The notes under the pieces are model-generated. The model was not told where the DNA came from and ran no database searches. It saw nothing but the letters and a program-made list of their open reading frames with translations. DNA of 64,000 bases from Nereocystis luetkeana (lineage: Eukaryota > Sar > Phaeophyceae > Laminariales > Laminariaceae), in the NCBI GenBank assembly GCA_031213475.1, contig JARUPZ010000013.1:4258739-4322738 (forward strand). Reading direction: 5' to 3'. The stretch's first letter is position 1, and each line of letters begins with the position of its first letter. The translations under genes were made by a program, and so were the position numbers. Below are positions 63,879 to 64,000 of this stretch, one piece after another.

Positions 63879-64000
63879 GGCGTCCCCGGTGGCTTGTGGT
63901 AGGTGGTCCGCGTGCCTATCAAGATCAATTTCGTGGGTTCAAGTCTCACCAAGTGCACATGCTCGCAAGGACTTTTTTCTTGCATGAAGAAATTGATTAG
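63879..64000 (+). mobile_element. tRNA-derived SINE head, cut by the window end
   Basis: GGCGTCCCCGGTGGCTTG matches the SINE start at 38. The B-box-like GGTTCAAGTCTC is at 63936-63947. It is inserted into an R4 fragment (the R4 phrase GTAGTCGTATGACC stops at the SINE start). Confidence 0.6.

Larger units (their letters stand above)
62223..64000. other. DNA upstream of gene 2
   Basis: The first 170 bases above the start codon are probably 5' untranslated sequence (pyrimidine-rich, then TCATCATCATCATC before the ATG). No clear TATA box was recognised. Further out lie R5 copy B, a MITE2, low-complexity DNA rich in CAGTAC and GTACTG words at 63300-63600, an R4 start after a G run near 63810, and the SINE head at 63879. 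Confidence 0.5.

Noticed and set aside
1-64000. LTR retrotransposons, endogenous viruses, Polinton-like elements, CRISPR arrays, rRNA
   Set aside because: No long terminal repeats, capsid, integrase or envelope-like frames, no spaced identical repeats and no rRNA-like sequence were seen. The only reverse transcriptase is of the LINE type.

Overview
The window reads as nuclear DNA of a photosynthetic eukaryote, most likely a stramenopile (heterokont) alga. The reasons are spliced genes with long introns, TTAGGG-type repeats, many small DNA transposons, and a gene whose protein starts with a signal peptide followed by a phenylalanine-led plastid transit region. No operons, rRNA, tRNA genes or CRISPR arrays were seen, and no LTR elements were recognised.

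The protein-coding content I can support is one pair of paralogous genes pointing towards each other. Gene 1 lies on the + strand (exons from 6937 to 23393). Gene 2 lies on the - strand (exons from 62222 down to 32913). Both encode Rieske [2Fe-2S] non-haem iron oxygenases of the pheophorbide a oxygenase (PAO) / TIC55 / PTC52 family. I rebuilt 14 exons for gene 1 and 15 for gene 2 from frame, splice sites and paralogue alignment. Thirteen of the 14 shared exons have identical lengths and all shared junctions have identical phase, while the introns are largely unrelated. Gene 2 has a complete leader exon. The leader exon of gene 1 and the short last exon of both genes were not found.

Layout: 1-6.9 kb is repeat-rich DNA upstream of, or within the first intron of, gene 1. 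6.9-23.4 kb is gene 1. 23.4-32.9 kb is the gap between the two converging genes, full of repeats and long C tracts. 32.9-62.2 kb is gene 2, whose first intron of about 10.2 kb holds a decayed LINE and several MITEs. 62.2-64 kb is gene 2 upstream DNA with more repeats.

The repeats form clear families. MITE1 is about 105 bp, inserted at TA. MITE2 is about 97 bp, apparently at TTAA. MITE3 is about 245 bp. MITE4 has a TAA duplication, and MITE5 is seen beside an empty site. There are also a tRNA-derived SINE, a repeat (R4) that begins at a run of G, and a repeat (R5) carrying interstitial TTAGGG.

The most unusual signal is a large excess of two tiny palindromic words, TACCAGGTA and CTACAGTAG. 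In repeat copies from this window the first appears as exact 7-base insertions (CCAGG plus a duplicated TA) and the second as a 5-base insertion (CAG plus a duplicated TA). They look like excision footprints, or minimal insertions, of TA-target transposons at high density.
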